A stretch of 10,140 nucleotides of DNA from assembly GCA_014304965.1 (NCBI GenBank), contig JACRTZ010000165.1, positions 1 through 10,140 on the forward strand, given 5' to 3'. The stretch's first letter is position 1. The number at the start of each line of letters is the position of its first letter. This DNA comes from Vulcanimicrobiota bacterium. GTDB lineage: Bacteria > Vulcanimicrobiota > Vulcanimicrobiia > Vulcanimicrobiales > Vulcanimicrobiaceae. The notes below the pieces were generated by a model. It did not search any database, was not told the DNA's origin, and saw only the letters and a list, made by a program, of their open reading frames with translations. Both the position numbers and the translations under genes were made by a program. Below, one piece after another: positions 1 to 6,914 of the stretch.

Positions 1-639
1 GGTCACGGCGACCATGTCGCCGGCCGACGCAACTGCACCCAGAACCAGCCCGAGCACCGGAACGTGGTCGACGATCGCGCTGGCGACGGCAACCTTGAGG
101 GCATTGTTGGCAGCATCGCGCGTCAATTTGAGCGCGACCGTTTCGCGCAATGCCGGCAAGCGCCGGCCGACCGCGACCTCGCTGCCTTTGCAGCTCTCGA
201 TCAGATGCGTAAAGAAACGCACGCGCAGACAGTCGCGGTCGATGCGCGGCACGACGTATTCGCCGACCGCTCCCGGCAGCGGCGCTGCGAGCGGATGGTC
301 CTCGCTTCCGTTCGCGTCAACGGTCAGCGCGAAAATCGGAAGCCGCATGGCGGTCAGAAGGTCCAATCGCGCGCCGGCAAGGTCGCCCGGCCGCGCGAGA
401 AAGACGATCGCCCGCGCATCGTCGGCGGCGAACGCCGGCTGGCGGTGATCGAGGGTCTCGAGCGTCGCCGGCGCGTCGGGGGTCAGCGCGAGATCGCTGC
501 CGCGCAACAACAGCGAGCGCAAATCTGCGATCAGCCCCGGATCGCCGCAGAGAAAGAAGCGGAACGGCCGCCGCGCTTCGTGGCGTACGGCGGCGGCGCC
601 CACGCCTTTGCGGACGAGGGTGAGCAGACCGCCTGTCAC
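1..639 (-). CDS. Unrecognised protein with hydrophobic C-terminal helices (partial, C-terminus outside window)
   Basis: An open frame of 213 codons runs on the minus strand from a GTG at 637-639 to the window edge without a stop, so the C-terminus is missing. I do not recognise the family with certainty. Residues about 25-105 alternate hydrophobic strands and helices (FRFFLCGDPG near 26-35, AIVFLARPGDL near 77-87, LPIFALTVDA near 100-109), which suggests a Rossmann-like or degenerate P-loop fold without a GKS/GKT motif. Residues about 160-213 turn helical and hydrophobic, with a vPvLGLVLGAvaSAGDM segment at 193-209. This resembles DUF697/YcjF-type C-terminal domains found with membrane-associated GTPases, but that is inference from pattern only. 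The start lies 8 nt after the stop of the upstream M48 protease gene, so the two probably share a transcript. The ribosome binding site is weak (TAGGTAG). An opposite-strand frame at 64-651 is its shadow. Confidence 0.72.
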   Translation of the reverse strand, partial: MTGGLLTLVRKGVGAAAVRHEARRPFRFFLCGDPGLIADLRSLLLRGSDLALTPDAPATLETLDHRQPAFAADDARAIVFLARPGDLAGARLDLLTAMRLPIFALTVDANGSEDHPLAAPLPGAVGEYVVPRIDRDCLRVRFFTHLIESCKGSEVAVGRRLPALRETVALKLTRDAANNALKVAVASAIVDHVPVLGLVLGAVASAGDMVAVT

Positions 640-647
640 GCTACTAC

Positions 648-2657
648 CTAGTGTCCGCGGGCTTCCTTGACGGGATCGTCGGTGTAATCGAGATACACCA
701 AACCGAGGAAGATTTCGAGCGCTTCGGCATGCATGCCGCGGGCGTTCGCCACGTCCACAATGCGTCGATTGGTCGCCTTGGCCTCTTGCACGATGGCGAG
801 CGGCGTCGTGTTCGTATCGGCCGCGACGATGGCCGCAGCCGCGACCTCACCCGGCGTCAGGTCGCTATGCGTCATCGTGGTGAAGTCGAGACCGTTGTTC
901 TTGACGCGCATCTGCAGCGCTTGCTGCAAGGTCGCGAAGCGGTCTTCCGGATACCCGATGCCGAGCATCGTGATGCGCGTTTGCAATTGACGCGCGCGCG
1001 CCTGGTTGTAGAGTTGCTGCGCTTGCGCGCCGGCGATCGCGGCCCGCGCGAGCGAGTCGGCGGCGCGCTGGATCAACGGCTGCAAGGCATTGTAGTCCAT
1101 GACCGGGATGTCGCCGTTGAGATCGAGATTCGAGCGCGATAGGCGTTTGATGAACTCGTCGAGATCGCCGAGCGAAACGTCGAGCAGCGCGAGCGAGGAG
1201 CGCGACGCGTCGAGCGCGCGGATCGAGTCGCTATCGGTCAGCTGGAGATCCGCGAGCATGCGCGGATAATACGGCAGCGTCGAGAGCGATTGCGCCGGCA
1301 CGGGTTCGGTTTCGAGCGGAGCCATCAGCTCTTTGAAGATGTCCGCATTTTCCTTGACGAGCCCGCCCTCTTTGTTCTTTTCCATCGAGCCGACGCCGCC
1401 GATCGTTTCGGACGACTTGCCGAAGGCGGCGTCGATCGAACGGCCCATGGCGTTGAGGTTGCGCAAGATGGCTTCGAGACGGCTGCCGTGACGGACTTGA
1501 ATGCGGCTGAAGTCCGGCACGCCGTAAGAGATGCTCTGCACGCGCGCCTTGAGGGATTTGATCTGATCGCGTCCGGCGTCCCGGCGCGCCGCGATCGTGG
1601 CGACCGCTTGCGCTTCGCGCGCCTTGGCGTCGTCCATTTGCGCGCGCAGCGGCGCGAGGTTCGGCCGCGCGAGCGAGAATTTTGCTTGGCTGTCACGCAG
1701 CGCCTTGATGTTCGAAAGCGCGACGGTGCGCGTTTCGGGCGTGCCTTTTTCGGCGGCTTCCGCGAGCGTTTGCTGACCCTTCTCCGTTTGCCCGAGCGCG
1801 ATCTGGCTTTGCCCGAGGTGCAGCAGCGCGACCGAATTGCTCTGATCGGTCTTGAGGATCTGCTGGAATTTCAGTGCCGCGTAGTTATAGCGCGACGTTT
1901 CGAGATCGTGCGTCGCCTGCACGACGAGTTGCTCGGTCGTGCGCTTCTTGGGATCGAGTTGCTCGTAACCGACCAAGTGCGAGACGCGATCGGGGAAGCC
2001 GGGATGATCTTGGAAATACTTGTCCATGAGACTCGGCCGCTCGTCGTGGGCGGCGCCCATGTGCTTCATGAACGAAACCATCGCGTCGGGATCGTAGCCT
2101 GCGCGCGTCATCAGCAAGAGCCCGTATTGATCGGCTTGGAGTTCGTCGGCGCGCGATTGCTTGGCAAGCAAGCCGGCTTCAAACATCTGCCCGAAACGGT
2201 ACACGAACGGCGAGAAAATCGACGCGATGCCGAAGAGCAGATTCAATATCTGCGCCTTGGCCGGCATAGTCAACGTGTGTCGGCGCTCGTTGTGCCCGGT
2301 TTCGTGTCCGTTGACCCCGGAGAGCTCGTCGTCCGACTGCACGAAATCGAGCGCGCCCTCATTGAGGTAAATGTAGCCGCCGCCGACGGTGAACGCGTTC
2401 ACGTCCTGCGCGTCGAGGATTTTGATGTTGTACGGGATGTCGTGACGCGCCGTCTGATTCCACAGGCGCTGCCCGATCTCGTTGACCCATTGGTTGAGCA
2501 GCGGATCGCGAACGATGTTGTACTGCTCGAGAACCTGCTTGTCTTCGGCTTTTGCTTGCTCGATCTCGGCCTGAGTCGAGACGGCGCTTGCCGGGGCTGG
2601 TATCAACGTGCACAGCATCGACACAACGAGGCCGGCATTGACGAGACGACGGATCAT
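648..2657 (-). CDS. Exported M48-family zinc metalloprotease with TPR-like region (BepA-like) and long C-terminal extension
   Basis: A 669-residue secreted peptidase of the M48 (HtpX/BepA/Oma1/Ste24) clan. Residues 1-25 are a signal peptide: a basic start (MIRR), a hydrophobic core and an ASA cleavage site after residue 25. There is no lipobox. The zinc site is HETGH at 118-122, with the third ligand probably E172 in DELQADQYG (171-179), the usual E-x-x-x-D element. HPGFPDRVSHL near 218-228 matches the conserved post-active-site His-Pro...Arg motif. A hydrophobic stretch at 137-165 could be a membrane-contacting plug helix, as in BepA. Residues about 248-305 look like TPR helices, and 335-370 are charged and coiled-coil prone. 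Residues about 370-669 match nothing I recognise. BepA degrades or assembles outer-membrane proteins; a similar envelope quality-control role is inferred here. The ATG at 2655-2657 was chosen over the longer open frame (to 2849) because it starts the signal peptide and follows an AGAGGT site. Expression diverges from the min operon. Confidence 0.9.
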   Translation of the reverse strand: MIRRLVNAGLVVSMLCTLIPAPASAVSTQAEIEQAKAEDKQVLEQYNIVRDPLLNQWVNEIGQRLWNQTARHDIPYNIKILDAQDVNAFTVGGGYIYLNEGALDFVQSDDELSGVNGHETGHNERRHTLTMPAKAQILNLLFGIASIFSPFVYRFGQMFEAGLLAKQSRADELQADQYGLLLMTRAGYDPDAMVSFMKHMGAAHDERPSLMDKYFQDHPGFPDRVSHLVGYEQLDPKKRTTEQLVVQATHDLETSRYNYAALKFQQILKTDQSNSVALLHLGQSQIALGQTEKGQQTLAEAAEKGTPETRTVALSNIKALRDSQAKFSLARPNLAPLRAQMDDAKAREAQAVATIAARRDAGRDQIKSLKARVQSISYGVPDFSRIQVRHGSRLEAILRNLNAMGRSIDAAFGKSSETIGGVGSMEKNKEGGLVKENADIFKELMAPLETEPVPAQSLSTLPYYPRMLADLQLTDSDSIRALDASRSSLALLDVSLGDLDEFIKRLSRSNLDLNGDIPVMDYNALQPLIQRAADSLARAAIAGAQAQQLYNQARARQLQTRITMLGIGYPEDRFATLQQALQMRVKNNGLDFTTMTHSDLTPGEVAAAAIVAADTNTTPLAIVQEAKATNRRIVDVANARGMHAEALEIFLGLVYLDYTDDPVKEARGH

Positions 2658-2663
2658 CGGGGC

Positions 2664-2669
2664 ACCTCT
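2664..2669 (-). promoter_or_regulatory. Ribosome binding site that fixes the M48 protease start
   Basis: Read on the minus strand, AGAGGT lies 6 nt before the ATG at 2655-2657. The same frame stays open for another 64 codons upstream, but those codons encode no signal peptide and cross the repeat-bearing intergenic region. This site and the signal sequence therefore decide the start. Confidence 0.7.
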
Positions 2670-2738
2670 GACTGAGAAGTCCAGCCTTACTTCGACGGGC
2701 GCGGCCGAACAACTCCGGCCCGCGAGCAAACCCGTACT

Positions 2739-2806
2739 GTGAGCGACCCGGTGGGAGTACCGTGAGTTGCGTGTGAGTAAGGTGAGATAGTTGTGAATTC
2801 CATGTG
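2739..2806. repeat. Helically phased GTG(A/G)G-type direct repeats between divergent genes (candidate operator)
   Basis: On the plus strand, GTGAG or a close variant begins at 2739, 2751 (GTGGG), 2762, 2773, 2782 and 2793 (GTGAA), and a GTGGA at 2804 coincides with a possible minC start codon. Spacings are 12, 11, 11, 9, 11 and 11 bp, near one DNA turn. Within the array, GTACTGTGAG (2734-2743) is repeated as GTACCGTGAG (2757-2766), 23 bp apart. OmpR/PhoB-type response regulators are known to bind direct repeats at about 11-bp pitch, so one acting on minC, the M48 gene or both is an inference. I could not pick convincing -35/-10 boxes in either direction. Confidence 0.45.
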
Positions 2807-3691
2807 GAAGCCGGAGGGTGGGCCAGCCGCTTCGTGGCAGGCAGGGCAATGCTCCGCGGCACCAAGACCGGGCTTGAATTCGTATTTGCCGGCGAAGGCT
2901 TTGCGGAAGCGTCCGCTGACGTCGTCCGCCGCCTCGAAGACCGTCCCGAGTTCTACCGGGGCAGCCGCGGAACGGCGATCTTCGTGGCCGAGCCGCCCGA
3001 GAGCGACGCCTTCGCTGAGTTCGCGGATGCGGTGAGCGGTCTGGGGGTCGACTTGTTCGGCATTTACGGCGACGAGCGCGCCGAACGGCTGGCGCAGGAG
3101 CGTGGTCTGCAGTATTTGGGCGTCCCGCCCGTGCCGCCCGTCACGAGTTTCGAGCGTAAGCGCGCGGCGCGCGCGGCGGCCGAGGTCGCCCTGACCGACG
3201 GCGCCCGTTCGCTCGACGCCGACTTTGCGGGCGCCCGTGCCGACATCGCCCGGCGGCGGGCTCGCGGCGAGCCGTCCGTGCCTCGCCCGAATTTCGCTCA
3301 GCCGGTCGCCGCCGCCCCGTCGCCGCCCGCCGCCGTTGCGAGCTTGCCGGCCGAGCCGAGCACGCTCTACCATCGCGGGACGCTGCGCGGCGGACAGGCG
3401 CTCCAGCAGCTCGGCAACATCGTCGTCATCGGGGACGTGAACCCGGGCGCGGAGTTGACCGCGAGCGGCGACATCCTCGTCTTCGGTGCGCTGCGCGGAA
3501 CGGCGCATGCGGGCGCTCAGGGCGATACGACCGCACGCGTTTTCGCGCTCGAATTGGCGCCGACGCAGTTGCGCATCGCGACCTTGATCGCGGCCGACGC
3601 GGAGCTTCACGCGCGCGAGCCCGAAGTCGCATACGTTGAAAGCGACCGGATCGCGATCGGTCCCGCTCAGCGCGCGGGAGCCCGCGCGTGA
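2804..3691 (+). CDS. minC: Septum site-determining protein MinC
   Basis: Inhibitor of FtsZ ring assembly, recruited to the membrane by MinD so that division is blocked away from midcell. As given, it is 295 residues. The N-terminal FtsZ-inhibitory domain shows the typical RGTKTGLEF opening (18-26) and ends near residue 110. An Ala/Arg/Pro-rich linker at about 115-186 contains runs such as PSPPAAVASLPAEP. The C-terminal beta-helix domain (about 187-280) carries the family signatures: RGGQ (195-198, usually RSGQ), GNIVVIGDVNPGAEL (204-218), GDILVFGALRGTAHAGA (222-238) and QLRIA (255-259). The start is uncertain: GTG 2804 gives the longest form, while GTG 2834 and ATG 2849 are also in frame. ATG 2849 would begin just before RGTKTGLEF and may trim the first beta strand; none has an ideally spaced ribosome binding site. 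The stop overlaps the minD start (GTGA), implying translational coupling. Confidence 0.93.
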   Translation: MEAGGWASRFVAGRAMLRGTKTGLEFVFAGEGFAEASADVVRRLEDRPEFYRGSRGTAIFVAEPPESDAFAEFADAVSGLGVDLFGIYGDERAERLAQERGLQYLGVPPVPPVTSFERKRAARAAAEVALTDGARSLDADFAGARADIARRRARGEPSVPRPNFAQPVAAAPSPPAAVASLPAEPSTLYHRGTLRGGQALQQLGNIVVIGDVNPGAELTASGDILVFGALRGTAHAGAQGDTTARVFALELAPTQLRIATLIAADAELHAREPEVAYVESDRIAIGPAQRAGARA

Positions 3692-4473
3692 GCGGTCGCC
3701 GCATCGTCATCACCTCGGGGAAAGGCGGCGTCGGCAAAACGACGACGACCGCGAATCTCGGCGCGGCGCTGGCATTGCGCGGCCACAAGGTCGTGCTGAT
3801 CGACACCGACATCGGGTTGCGAAACCTCGATCTCGTGCTGGGCGTCGAGAAGCGCATCGTCTTCGATCTGGTCGAAGTGGTCGAAGGCCGCTGTCAACTG
3901 CGTCAAGCGCTGATCCGCGACAAGCGCTTCGAATCGCTCTTTCTCTTGCCGGCCGCGCAGACACGCGACAAGACCGCAGTTTCGGAAGAACAGATGGACG
4001 CGCTCGTCGGCGACGTGGCGGCGATCGCGGACTTCGTCATGATCGACTGCCCGGCGGGCATCGAGCACGGCTTTCGCAATGCGATTGCGGGCGCGCGCGA
4101 AGCGCTGCTCGTCACGACACCGGAAGTGAGCGCGATCCGCGACGCCGACCGGGTCGTCGGTAAATTGCGCGATCGCGGCTTGCCGATTAAATTGCTGATC
4201 AACCGCGTTCGTCCGGAGATGGTCCGCGCCGGCGAAATGATGTCGGTGGACGACGTCACGGAAATTCTCGGCGTCGAGGCGATCGGCATCGTCCCCGACG
4301 ACGAGGAAGTGATCGACACGACCAATCGCGGAGAGCCGATCGTCCTGGACGAAAACAACCGCCTGGCCACCATCTATGGAAAGATTGCGCGTCGCCTCGA
4401 AGGACAGGACGTGCCCCTGACCGATCTCGATCCGCCGAAGTTCCTCTCGCGGCTACTTACGATGTGGAGGTAA
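3688..4473 (+). CDS. minD: Septum site-determining ATPase MinD, first copy
   Basis: A ParA/MinD-family ATPase that dimerises on ATP, binds the membrane, recruits MinC and is released when MinE stimulates hydrolysis. Its 261 residues are close to the usual length (E. coli about 270). The deviant Walker A motif SGKGGVGKTT occupies 10-19, with signature Lys12 and catalytic Lys17. The switch I region DTDIGLRNLD is at 39-48, and Walker B/switch II IDCPAGIE at 119-126 holds Asp120. TTPEVSAIRDADR (143-155) and NRGEPIVLD (213-221) are further MinD hallmarks. The last residues, KFLSRLLTMWR (251-261), form an amphipathic membrane-targeting helix. The GTG start overlaps the minC stop by 4 nt and has GGGAG at 3676-3680. 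It is one of two adjacent minD genes, and all key residues are intact. Confidence 0.96.
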   Translation: MSGRRIVITSGKGGVGKTTTTANLGAALALRGHKVVLIDTDIGLRNLDLVLGVEKRIVFDLVEVVEGRCQLRQALIRDKRFESLFLLPAAQTRDKTAVSEEQMDALVGDVAAIADFVMIDCPAGIEHGFRNAIAGAREALLVTTPEVSAIRDADRVVGKLRDRGLPIKLLINRVRPEMVRAGEMMSVDDVTEILGVEAIGIVPDDEEVIDTTNRGEPIVLDENNRLATIYGKIARRLEGQDVPLTDLDPPKFLSRLLTMWR

Positions 4474-4479
4474 TCCGCA

Positions 4480-5340
4480 GTGCGTGCACTCGAGACTACG
4501 CCCGTTCCTGAAGTCGAAGCCGAGGCCGAAGCGGCGCCGGTGATCCTCGGCCGGGCAATCGTCATCACGTCGGGCAAGGGCGGCGTTGGAAAGACCACCA
4601 CGACGGCGAACGTCGGCACGGCGCTGGCCGCGCTCGGCAAGCGCGTCGCTTTGGTTGACGCCGACGTCGGGCTGCGCAACCTCGACATCGTGCTCGGACT
4701 CGAGAACCGGGTCAAGTTTCATGTCCTCGACGTGATCGAGGGCAAGGCCGAACTCGACGATGCGCTCGTGCGCGACAAGCGTTCGGAAAACTTGTACCTG
4801 CTCGCTGCCGCTCAGTCGCGCGAAAAAGAGGACGTCGAAGCCGACGCGATGCGCGATCTGATCGAGCAGCTGCGCAAGCGCTTCGACTTCGTGCTGATCG
4901 ATTGTCCGGCGGGCATCGAAACCGGTTTTACGAACGCGGTCGCGGGCGCGGGACATGCGATCGTCGTCTGTACGCCCGAAGTGTCGGCGGTTCGCGATGC
5001 CGACCGGGTCGTCGGTCTCCTGCCGAACACGTGGCAGCCCGAACTGATCGTCAATCGCGTGCGGCCGGCGCTCGTTCGCAAAGGCAAGATGCTGTCGGTG
5101 GACGACGTCAACGCGATTTTGCGGCTGCCGCTCCTCGGCGTCATCCCCGACGAACCGAGCGTCATCGTTTCGACCAATCGCGGAGAGCCGATCGCGCTCG
5201 ATCAGACCTCGGCGACGGGCGGAGCCTATCGCGCGATCGCAGCAAAGCTTGCGGGCATCGCGGTCGAGACTCCGCCCGTGCCCGTCGAAAAGCCCGCCGG
5301 CATGTTCGCCAAACTCGGCGCGTTCTTCGGAGGGCGCTGA
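4480..5340 (+). CDS. minD: Septum site-determining ATPase MinD, second copy with N-terminal extension
   Basis: A tandem paralogue of the preceding MinD, more than half identical by eye over the core. Its 286 residues include an extra N-terminal segment of about 20 residues rich in Ala, Glu and Pro, which the first copy lacks. Walker A SGKGGVGKTT is at 31-40 (Lys33, Lys38), the switch I region VDADVGLRNLD at 59-69, Walker B/switch II IDCPAGIE at 140-147 and NRGEPIALD at 233-241. The C-terminal MFAKLGAFFGG (275-285) is amphipathic and aligns with the E. coli membrane-targeting helix. Nothing marks it as catalytically dead. The GTG start sits 6 nt after the first minD stop, with GGAGG at 4466-4470. 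minE follows after 2 nt. It may be the partner that answers to MinE, or a heterodimer partner of the first MinD; the sequence does not say which. Confidence 0.95.
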   Translation: MRALETTPVPEVEAEAEAAPVILGRAIVITSGKGGVGKTTTTANVGTALAALGKRVALVDADVGLRNLDIVLGLENRVKFHVLDVIEGKAELDDALVRDKRSENLYLLAAAQSREKEDVEADAMRDLIEQLRKRFDFVLIDCPAGIETGFTNAVAGAGHAIVVCTPEVSAVRDADRVVGLLPNTWQPELIVNRVRPALVRKGKMLSVDDVNAILRLPLLGVIPDEPSVIVSTNRGEPIALDQTSATGGAYRAIAAKLAGIAVETPPVPVEKPAGMFAKLGAFFGGR

Positions 5341-5342
5341 CG

Positions 5343-5777
5343 ATGTTCGATTTCTTCAAGACGCTCTTCAAGCCGCAGGGTTCGGGTGCGACCGCCAAAG
5401 AGCGCTTGCGCCTCGTCTTGCTGTCGGACCACATCTCGCTTGCGCCCGACGTCGTTGAAGCGCTCAAGGCGGACTTGCTCGCGGTGATCGCGCGCTACGT
5501 CGAGTTTGACGAATCGCAAGCCGACGTGTCCTTCGAAACGCGCGAACGCGAGGTCGCGATGCTCGCGAGCGTGCCGATCCTGCGCGTGAAGACCGACCGT
5601 CCGTCGGCGCCGCGGCCTCCCGACCCGCGCGTGCCGGTGACCCAGACCGCCCTCAACGGCGGCACGCAGCCGCCGGCGAAGCCGCGCCCGCGCCGCCGGC
5701 GCCGCAAGGCATCCACACAAACGGTCGGGCAGAAGCCCGCCGCTTCGCCCGGAGCGCAATCGCCGGCCCAGGCCTAG
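5343..5777 (+). CDS. minE: Cell division topological specificity factor MinE, with Pro/Arg-rich C-terminal tail
   Basis: MinE stimulates MinD ATP hydrolysis, displaces MinC and drives Min oscillation or polar patterning. The N-terminal MFDFFKTLF (1-9) is the amphipathic membrane-binding segment. ATAKERLRLVLLSDH (16-30) matches the MinD-contacting, anti-MinCD helix (E. coli VAKERLQIIVAERR). Residues about 35-85 fit the topological specificity domain, for example LKADLLAVIARYVEFD (41-56). The protein is 144 residues against the usual 85-95. The extra 55-60 residues are low in complexity: Pro-rich, with a basic cluster PRPRRRRRK at 114-122 and an Ala/Gln/Pro end. GGAGGG at 5329-5334 lies 8 nt before the ATG. 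Its place directly after two minD genes confirms the call. Confidence 0.93.
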   Translation: MFDFFKTLFKPQGSGATAKERLRLVLLSDHISLAPDVVEALKADLLAVIARYVEFDESQADVSFETREREVAMLASVPILRVKTDRPSAPRPPDPRVPVTQTALNGGTQPPAKPRPRRRRRKASTQTVGQKPAASPGAQSPAQA

Positions 5778-5805
5778 CCGCCGGCATTCCCAAAAAGTAG
5801 CGGGC

Positions 5806-6906
5806 GTGGAGCGCCCCTGGTACTACCGGTTCAATTGGTTTCTCGCGATTGCGGCGGTGACGCTTGCCGTGTTCGGCGTGGTCGTCATCCAATCGGCAAA
5901 CCTGCACGATCCCACGGGCGCAAACGAGTGGCGCCGGCAAATGTTCTACATCTTCGCCGGCATCGGGATTCTCGCGCTGTGCGCCTGGATCGACTACCGC
6001 CGCTGGCAGCGCTGGGCGCTGGCACTCTACGTGCTCAACTTGGTGCTCCTGATCATCGTGTTCAAGGGCGGCCATAGCGCGCTCGGCGCGCAACGCTGGA
6101 TCTCGCTCGGACCGCTCGGCACCTTTCAACCGTCCGAGCCCGCGAAACTGATTTTGGCGATCGTCATCGCCACGCGCCTCGCGCGCAATCCGATCGCGGG
6201 CCCGCGCGAGTTGCTCTTCACGCTCGCCGCGGTTGCGCCGGCGGCGTTTTTGATTCTCAAACAGCCGGACATGGGCACGACGCTCACGATTCTTGCGATT
6301 TTGAGCGCGCAATTATTTTTCGGCGTCACCCGGCTGACGTATTTCGGCTATTACGCGTTCGGGTCGGCGGTTGCGGCGGCGCTCGTCGTCGGCACGAACT
6401 TCGTCCTCAAGCCGTTCCAGCGAAACCGGTTGTTGATCTTCTTGCATCCGAACTCGGATCCGCAAGGCGCCGGCTGGAGCCTCAATCAATCGAAAATCGC
6501 CGTGGGCAGCGGCGAGCTGTTCGGCAAAGGCCTGCACCACGGCACGCAAACGCAGTTGAACTTCGTCCCCGAACACTCGCGCGATTTCATCTTTACGGTC
6601 GTGGGTGAAGAGCTGGGCTACGTCGGCGCGCTGTCGCTCGTCCTCGCATACGCTGCGGTCATCGGCGGCGCGCTCACGGCCGTTTTCGCGGCGCGCGACC
6701 GTTTCGGCTTGTTGCTCGCGATCGGCATCGTGACGATGCTCGCGTTTCACATCGTGGTCAACATCGGCATGACGCTCGGCATCATGCCGATCACCGGCAT
6801 TCCGCTCCCGTTTCTGTCGTACGGCGGAAGCGCTATCCTGACCGACTTTGCAGCGATCGGCGTACTGCTCAACATTCACATGCAAAAAGACAAAGTGGTC
6901 TTCTGA
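5806..6906 (+). CDS. rodA: Rod shape-determining SEDS peptidoglycan glycosyltransferase RodA
   Basis: A polytopic inner-membrane polymerase that extends glycan strands from lipid II and works with a class B PBP during side-wall growth. It has 366 residues, close to the E. coli length of 370, and about ten hydrophobic segments. Signatures: GAQRWISLGPLGTFQPSEPAKL around 94-115, KQPDMGTTL at 152-160, the long loop with NFVPEHSRDFIFTVVGEELG around 252-271, which carries the conserved catalytic-site Asp260, and PITGIPLPFLSYGGSAIL around 328-345. The pattern fits RodA better than FtsW (short N-terminus, min-cluster location), although a SEDS paralogue cannot be excluded. No class B PBP gene is present in the window. 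The GTG start at 5806 leaves 28 nt after minE and has only a weak ribosome binding site, so expression probably depends on readthrough from the min genes. Confidence 0.93.
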   Translation: MERPWYYRFNWFLAIAAVTLAVFGVVVIQSANLHDPTGANEWRRQMFYIFAGIGILALCAWIDYRRWQRWALALYVLNLVLLIIVFKGGHSALGAQRWISLGPLGTFQPSEPAKLILAIVIATRLARNPIAGPRELLFTLAAVAPAAFLILKQPDMGTTLTILAILSAQLFFGVTRLTYFGYYAFGSAVAAALVVGTNFVLKPFQRNRLLIFLHPNSDPQGAGWSLNQSKIAVGSGELFGKGLHHGTQTQLNFVPEHSRDFIFTVVGEELGYVGALSLVLAYAAVIGGALTAVFAARDRFGLLLAIGIVTMLAFHIVVNIGMTLGIMPITGIPLPFLSYGGSAILTDFAAIGVLLNIHMQKDKVVF

Positions 6907-6914
6907 GCGACGAT

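Noticed and set aside
64..651. Plus-strand open frame of 195 codons
   Set aside because: Arg/Gln/Glu-rich composition typical of antisense frames in GC-rich DNA; the minus-strand frame here gives a protein-like pattern of strands and hydrophobic helices.
1290..2675. Plus-strand open frame of 461 codons
   Set aside because: Exactly antisense to the M48 protease, whose HETGH motif and signal peptide are unambiguous; the plus-strand product has no recognisable motif.
2658..2849. N-terminal extension of the M48 protease to 2849
   Set aside because: It would bury the signal peptide 64 residues in; the ATG at 2655-2657 has a good ribosome binding site.
2687..3610. Minus-strand open frame of 307 codons opposite minC
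   Set aside because: Shadow of minC; repetitive Arg/Gly composition and no family features.
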